The notes beneath the pieces were generated by a model, which was not told where the DNA came from, ran no database searches, and saw nothing but the letters and a program-made list of their open reading frames with translations. The position numbers and the translations under genes are program-made. From Pedobacter metabolipauper (GTDB lineage: Bacteria; Bacteroidota; Bacteroidia; Sphingobacteriales; Sphingobacteriaceae): 64,000 bases of DNA. Below, one piece after another: positions 59,835-64,000 of the stretch. The stretch is from contig NZ_SNYC01000007.1 in NCBI RefSeq assembly GCF_004362715.1, forward strand, positions 62,001-126,000, in the 5' to 3' direction. The first letter of the stretch is position 1. Each line of letters begins with the position of its first letter.

Positions 59835-62152
59835 TCTATTGATCTTTTATTATAAATTAGATATCCCAAATGTAGTAAAACGCCGTTTCTTTTTATCGGA
59901 TCATCGTATATATTATAACTCAGGCTTATTGGACCAACGGGAGTATGGTAAACCAGTCCGGTTGTAGCCGCATATTGCCACTTTGTAAAAGCCTTCATTC
60001 GGTTTATGCCCTGGAAACCCATCTTTTCAAACTTTTCATAGGGTAAGAACACATATCCTTCCAGCCGGATCTCTAAGTTCCTTTTAATGTTATACACATT
60101 TTTTATACCTCCCGCCAGGTAACTGGTGGCCCTGAAATTCTCTAAAAATAAAGACCTGCTGTCCTGAAGCGGATAAAATGCTGGTGCAGCAATTAAGGTA
60201 GAATAGTAATTGGAAAATAAGGGCTGGTTAGAAAAAACACCTTCCGCCAAATAACCCAATGCGTACTTGCGCTTTTTGAAAAAGTAGTTCTCATCGCTAA
60301 TCTTCAGGTTGATCCATTGCCTGAACTGTTTATTTACCACTGTTTTGCTGACGGCAGCGAACGTTTCACCTGTGATGTTTCCTGGTGTATAACTTTCCCG
60401 ACCGGTGATATAGTTGAAGCTCAATAGAAAATCACGGCCGCGATTGGCGTATTGCTTGCGGTTTAAGGTATTTTGTTCAAAAGCGAAGGTAGACCGGGAA
60501 CCGTTGAATATGGTTTTGTCCAGGGTTTCTCCGATAGAAAATGAATTGTTCGGACTATACCTGTCGTTGTTATTGATAAAGGCAGTGCTTATAATGATCC
60601 GTGTATTCCTGTTTAATGGAAAGCCGATCCTCAGATCAATCTTCCGGTCGGCCTGCTCAATATAAATGGGGTTCGGATTTTCCAAGAAAATGGAACTGGT
60701 ATTGTAATAGTCAAAGTGATTATAAGTCATTTCTGTAGCCAGGAAGAGCGGGAGCCTGGATGGGTAATCAATACGGCCACTCAGCTGGATGGATTCATAA
60801 AAGCGGCCAGAATAGACATTGGTGCCAAATGTATACGACTTACGGTCCAGGTAATTGTATTGGAGTCCTAAAAATACATTGCTGATCGGTCGGCTGGATA
60901 TGTTGCCGCCAAAATCTATTTTGAAGCTCTTTTGCGGCTTGGCAACGATCTCAAAATTATAGCTGTCAGAAATCGCATTGTAAGAGATCTTTGGATAGAT
61001 GGTTTCAAACGTTTCATCTGCAACGAGCTTATAGTAGCCCTGCTTAATATCATCCAGGTTAAAGGTGGGCTGATCTTTTTTAAATAGCCTTTCTATATAA
61101 CGTTTTTGCTGCGCATTTACCCCGGTTACCGTAACCCCGCTAAAGACCAGGTTGGGTTTTTTAATATTGAAATTATTTCTTTTAATGGCCAGCTCTTTAT
61201 CGCTTACCCGTTTTTTTATTCGCAATTTAATGGAAGGCATCTCAGCCATGGTGGCTTCATAGCCTTGTTTAATTAAAGCCTCAACCGGGTTAAAGTTACT
61301 TACTGAATAGCCGGTTAGATCGGGTTGGATGTAAAATCCATTTTCACCAATCAGGGTAGAGTCTGATTTTGACAGGAACATCCACACCATTAGACGGTTC
61401 ATAAGGCGCTCGTCGTTACTCTTTGGATACTCATTAAAGATCTTAGCCGATACATTGGATCCGATGATGATGTCTGGATTAAAGTTCTTCTTCATCACAT
61501 CTGCCGGGAAATTGTTGTACAATCCACCATCAAATACGTATTTATCATCCAGTTTTATGGGCCTGTAAATCAGCGGGACGGTCATTGTTCCCCTTACGGC
61601 TTCTGCCAGACTGCCTTTACTTACGGTAATGCTGGTTTGAGAAAACACGTCGGATACCATACAGCGGTAAGGCACAAATAAATTGTCAAAGTTATCTTTA
61701 GACAGGGCAGATGCCTGTGAAAAAAGCTCTAATAGCGCAAAGTTTAACGGAATGTCATTAACCAGGTTGGATCTGAAATTTAGCCTTAAGTTGCTGTCTA
61801 CCGAGAGTTTAGCAGTAAGTACTGAAGGATTGGTACTTTTCTTTTGAAAGAAAAAGCTGTAATCGCTGGTGTACCTTCCGCTTACCCAGTCCTGAAAATC
61901 GCTGCTTAACGCAATCTTTTCAATCTGAGCAGGGGAGTAACCTGCCGCATACATGGCCCCAACGATGCCGCCCATGGAGGTGCCGGTAATGTAGTCTATA
62001 GGGATGTTGTTCTCTTCAAGCGCCTTTAAAATCCCGATATGCGCCAGTCCCTTGGCGCCACCTCCACTCAATACCACACCTACCTTTTGAGCAAATGAAG
62101 AAACTGCACAAAAAAGGAGGATCACTGTAAGGAGTTTCTTTAAAGCTATCAC
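59831..62152 (-). CDS. Patatin-like phospholipase with C-terminal Omp85 barrel (PlpD type)
   Basis: 773 residues with a signal peptide (cleavage near SSFAQ). Patatin domain: oxyanion GGGAKG (30-35), nucleophile Ser59 in GTSMGG, Asp208 in VFDGGLYNN. A POTRA-like segment (about 330-400) and a C-terminal beta-barrel follow, the PlpD layout (type Vd). PlpD secretes its own phospholipase A1 domain. The C-terminal strand (VLLHLGYLIYNKR) supports a barrel. Operon with the 177-residue gene; tspO is 34 bp upstream. Confidence 0.92.
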   Translation of the reverse strand: MIALKKLLTVILLFCAVSSFAQKVGVVLSGGGAKGLAHIGILKALEENNIPIDYITGTSMGGIVGAMYAAGYSPAQIEKIALSSDFQDWVSGRYTSDYSFFFQKKSTNPSVLTAKLSVDSNLRLNFRSNLVNDIPLNFALLELFSQASALSKDNFDNLFVPYRCMVSDVFSQTSITVSKGSLAEAVRGTMTVPLIYRPIKLDDKYVFDGGLYNNFPADVMKKNFNPDIIIGSNVSAKIFNEYPKSNDERLMNRLMVWMFLSKSDSTLIGENGFYIQPDLTGYSVSNFNPVEALIKQGYEATMAEMPSIKLRIKKRVSDKELAIKRNNFNIKKPNLVFSGVTVTGVNAQQKRYIERLFKKDQPTFNLDDIKQGYYKLVADETFETIYPKISYNAISDSYNFEIVAKPQKSFKIDFGGNISSRPISNVFLGLQYNYLDRKSYTFGTNVYSGRFYESIQLSGRIDYPSRLPLFLATEMTYNHFDYYNTSSIFLENPNPIYIEQADRKIDLRIGFPLNRNTRIIISTAFINNNDRYSPNNSFSIGETLDKTIFNGSRSTFAFEQNTLNRKQYANRGRDFLLSFNYITGRESYTPGNITGETFAAVSKTVVNKQFRQWINLKISDENYFFKKRKYALGYLAEGVFSNQPLFSNYYSTLIAAPAFYPLQDSRSLFLENFRATSYLAGGIKNVYNIKRNLEIRLEGYVFLPYEKFEKMGFQGINRMKAFTKWQYAATTGLVYHTPVGPISLSYNIYDDPIKRNGVLLHLGYLIYNKRSIE

Positions 62153-62186
62153 ATCCTAAAAATAGGACTTTCCATCTGTAAAGCTG

Positions 62187-62660
62187 TCAGTTTAATTTAA
62201 AAATGTTATAGGTAAGCAGCGTGGCAAAACTAACCCATAATATATATGGAATATACAGCAGGCCGGCTGTCTTGTCTATTTTATAGAAAACCCGCGCGTT
62301 CACAATGATCGCAATTAATAACGCACAGATTTCGTAAAACGCAGCTCCGAGTAAATGAGAATAGAAGAATAAAAATGACCAAAACAGGTTTAAAACCAAC
62401 TGAATGAAATAAATAGCCATGGTACGCGGCAGGTGTTCAATCTGTTTTCTTTTTTGCCAAACCAGGTAAGCAGAAATCGCCATTAAGATGTATAGTAATG
62501 TCCACATTGGACCGAATACCCAGTTAGGCGGGTTAAAAGAAGGTTTGTTAATGTACGGATACCATGTTTTAACAGACTGGGCAGTTAAAAATGCGCCGCC
62601 GGCACCTATCGATAAGGTGATTAACAGGTTTATAATTAAGGCTAATGGATTAAATTTCAT
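62187..62660 (-). CDS. tspO: TspO/MBR family protein
   Basis: 157 residues and five membrane helices. Family motif NKPSFNPPNWVFGPMWTLLYILMAISAYLVW and, near the end, IPYILWVSFATLLTYNIFKLN. TspO proteins bind porphyrins and tryptophan-rich ligands and help the stress response. In an outer or inner membrane, function in the window unknown. 34 bp upstream of the patatin gene. Confidence 0.92.
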   Translation of the reverse strand: MKFNPLALIINLLITLSIGAGGAFLTAQSVKTWYPYINKPSFNPPNWVFGPMWTLLYILMAISAYLVWQKRKQIEHLPRTMAIYFIQLVLNLFWSFLFFYSHLLGAAFYEICALLIAIIVNARVFYKIDKTAGLLYIPYILWVSFATLLTYNIFKLN

Positions 62661-62705
62661 TTGGGTGTATTTATCGTGCAGGCTAACACCGGCAATTTAT
62701 AACAA

Positions 62706-62720
62706 TTTTAACTAAGTTTG
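62706..62720 (+). promoter_or_regulatory. 15-nt shared -7 element, orphan copy
   Basis: TTTTAACTAAGTTTG, same pattern as those of mnmD, holA and the DPP-IV-like gene. Here the nearest plus-strand gene is 200 bp away. It could drive a leader carrying the small reading frames at 62776-62859. Confidence 0.45.
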
Positions 62721-62775
62721 GTTTGTCAGCAGTATACATGTGATACTTTTTCATGTACAATATAACGAAAGTCAG

Positions 62776-62859
62776 ATGGATGAATTGCTATCCGGCAGGA
62801 GGATAAAATAAATGCCAACTATCAAAAAGGACAGTTTATTAATCAGATTATATAAATGA
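62776..62859 (+). other. Two abutting micro-ORFs (11 and 15 residues) in the SGNH leader
   Basis: ATG 62776 to TAA 62809-62811 (11 residues), then ATG 62812 to TGA 62857-62859 (15 residues). A strong AGGAGG (62797-62802) lies 9 nt before the second ATG, unusual in Bacteroidota. Could be chance. Confidence 0.25.
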
Positions 62860-62876
62860 ATATAAGAAAGGCCTTT

Positions 62877-62884
62877 TAAATTTG
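62877..62884 (+). promoter_or_regulatory. -7 box of the SGNH hydrolase gene
   Basis: TAAATTTG, 37 nt before the ATG. No clear -33. Confidence 0.4.
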
Positions 62885-62921
62885 TGTTTGCTGATTTCCA
62901 CGCTTTACTAACCAGATCAAG

Positions 62922-63644
62922 ATGCTGCCTGTACAATATCTTTACCGTTCAATTGCCATTACTATATCGGCATTGCTATTCGGCTCATACCTCTGCACTG
63001 CCCAGGTTAAGCAGGCAGATTATTTAAAACCCATAAAAGATAAGCTGGTAAAACAGTGGCCGGATAACCGCAGCATCAACCTGGTCTTTCATGGACATTC
63101 TGTCCCTTCCGGTTATACAAACACCCCGTTTGTGAATACGCTGGGCGCTTATCCGTATTTGTTGCTTAAAGAACTAAAAGCTATTTATCCGTATGCGGTG
63201 ATCAATGTGATCGTTACTGCAATTGGTGGTGAAAATTCAGTTTCAGGAGCCAAAAGGTTTAAAGATGATGTGCTGATTTATAAACCTGATGTACTTTTTA
63301 TAGACTACGCATTGAATGATATGGGTATTGGTATGGCTAAAGCAAGGGAGGCTACCGGGAAGATGGTGGAAGAGGCGCTGAAGCAAAATATAAAGGTAAT
63401 CCTGTTAACCCCCTCGCCAGATCAACGGATAAATATTTTGGAGCGTAACAACGCGCTGGAACAATTTTCGGATCAGATCAAGTCGGTTTCTGCAAAGTAT
63501 GCTGTTGGTGTGGCTGATAGTTTTGGTGCGTTCCGGGATAAAGCGGGAACACCCGATGGATTAAAACCTTATATGGGCTGGGTAAACCATCCCAATGAAA
63601 AGGGACATCAGTTAATTGCCGGTGAAATACTTAAATGGTTCTAA
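62922..63644 (+). CDS. SGNH/GDSL hydrolase
   Basis: 240 residues with an N-terminal signal-like stretch (IAITISALLFGSYLCTAQ). Block I HGHSVPSG with Ser60 as nucleophile, block III DYALNDMG (catalytic Asn), and block V in VNHPNEKGH with the catalytic His. Likely a secreted esterase acting on acetylated carbohydrate. 12 bp before a sugar-isomerase-like gene, which supports a carbohydrate operon. Confidence 0.85.
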   Translation: MLPVQYLYRSIAITISALLFGSYLCTAQVKQADYLKPIKDKLVKQWPDNRSINLVFHGHSVPSGYTNTPFVNTLGAYPYLLLKELKAIYPYAVINVIVTAIGGENSVSGAKRFKDDVLIYKPDVLFIDYALNDMGIGMAKAREATGKMVEEALKQNIKVILLTPSPDQRINILERNNALEQFSDQIKSVSAKYAVGVADSFGAFRDKAGTPDGLKPYMGWVNHPNEKGHQLIAGEILKWF

Positions 63645-63656
63645 TAAAATGATCAT

Positions 63657-64000
63657 ATGACTAAAAACTACTTAAAGATCGGTTTGTTTGGTATTGGCCT
63701 GGAAACCTACTGGCAGCAATTTGAAGGGCTCGAACAGCGATTGTCCGGATATGTTGACCATGTGGAACAGCGCCTGGCGGGTTTTGGCGCCGAGGTTGTT
63801 AACCTGGGGCTGATCGATACTACTGATAAGGCTTTTGAAGCGGGCCACGCGTTTCGACAGGCTGATGTAGACCTGATCTTTTTATATGTTACTACCTATG
63901 CCTTGTCTTCAACAGTACTTCCAGTAGTGAGAAGGGCCAAGGTGCCGGTTATCGTGTTGAATCTTGCTCCGGATGCGCACATTGACTATGAAAGCTTTAA
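63657..64000 (+). CDS. L-fucose/L-arabinose isomerase-like protein, N-terminal part
   Basis: ATG 63657; the gene runs off the window. About 114 residues are visible: KIGLFGIGLETYWQQFEGL, GAEVVNLGLIDT, DVDLIFLYVTTYALSSTVLPVVRRAKVPVIVLNLAPDAHIDYESF. This resembles the N-terminal domain of L-arabinose or L-fucose isomerase families in Bacteroidota. It would convert an aldose to a ketose. Operonic with the SGNH gene. Substrate not certain. Confidence 0.75.
   Translation, partial: MTKNYLKIGLFGIGLETYWQQFEGLEQRLSGYVDHVEQRLAGFGAEVVNLGLIDTTDKAFEAGHAFRQADVDLIFLYVTTYALSSTVLPVVRRAKVPVIVLNLAPDAHIDYESF

Overview
The window looks like chromosomal DNA of a Bacteroidota species, most likely family Sphingobacteriaceae (Pedobacter-like). 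The evidence is a type IX secretion plug-domain protein, many secreted or lipid-anchored peptidases with Bacteroidota-type signal peptides, LytTR/LytS two-component genes, separate MacB-type ATPase and permease genes, moderately AT-rich intergenic DNA, and repeated TAnnTTTG -7 promoter boxes. The genus is inferred, not proven. Coding density is high. I saw no prophage, complete insertion sequence, CRISPR array or rRNA operon.

Layout. 1-10 kb: a truncated muramidase (NamZ family), a zinc-peptidase lipoprotein with a discoidin-like tail, an FtsX/LolE-like permease, an S9D peptidase, an Rpn-type PD-(D/E)XK nuclease with a duplicated 3' fragment, and a Tat-exported phospholipase C. 10-15.5 kb: a DEAD-box-like protein with eroded helicase motifs, an AI-2E permease/small membrane protein/MazG operon, an aldo/keto reductase and an Lrp-type regulator. 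15.7-22.3 kb: a LytTR two-component pair divergent from a TolC-MacA-MacB(ATPase)-MacB(permease) efflux operon. 22.3-30.8 kb: a small cysteine-containing periplasmic protein, MnmD, YjbR, a DsbA-like protein, an OmpW-like porin, an M13 peptidase, an EamA transporter and a DPP-IV-like peptidase. 30.8-40 kb: ValS, an HsdR-N-like nuclease fold, HolA, a metzincin-like protease, a TlpA-like thioredoxin and a HAD phosphatase. 40-48 kb: an orphan acidic protein, an OmpR-type two-component system followed by a USP-like protein and a bestrophin, a Spy-like protein, a diheme cytochrome, a lipoprotein histidine kinase with TPRs, and an EVE protein. 47.6-64 kb: a CPA antiporter, a thioesterase, a cytoplasmic alpha-amylase, a T9SS plug-domain protein, an ABC-F protein, PyrD, a small basic protein beside tRNA-Cys, a TrmH-type methylase, two Omp85-type outer-membrane proteins (one fused to a patatin), TspO, an SGNH hydrolase and the start of a sugar-isomerase-like gene.

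How the genes work together. Most of the window is housekeeping (translation, replication, pyrimidine synthesis, nucleotide sanitation) mixed with envelope functions (peptide digestion, efflux, outer-membrane assembly). No single novel multigene system is obvious. The points most worth following are: the eroded DEAD-box protein; the Rpn locus with its partial duplication and upstream RNA-like structures; a recurrent 15-nt promoter element and several -7 boxes 4-9 nt from start codons, which suggest leaderless transcripts; a terminator-bounded decamer repeat array; and the paired Omp85/patatin locus.
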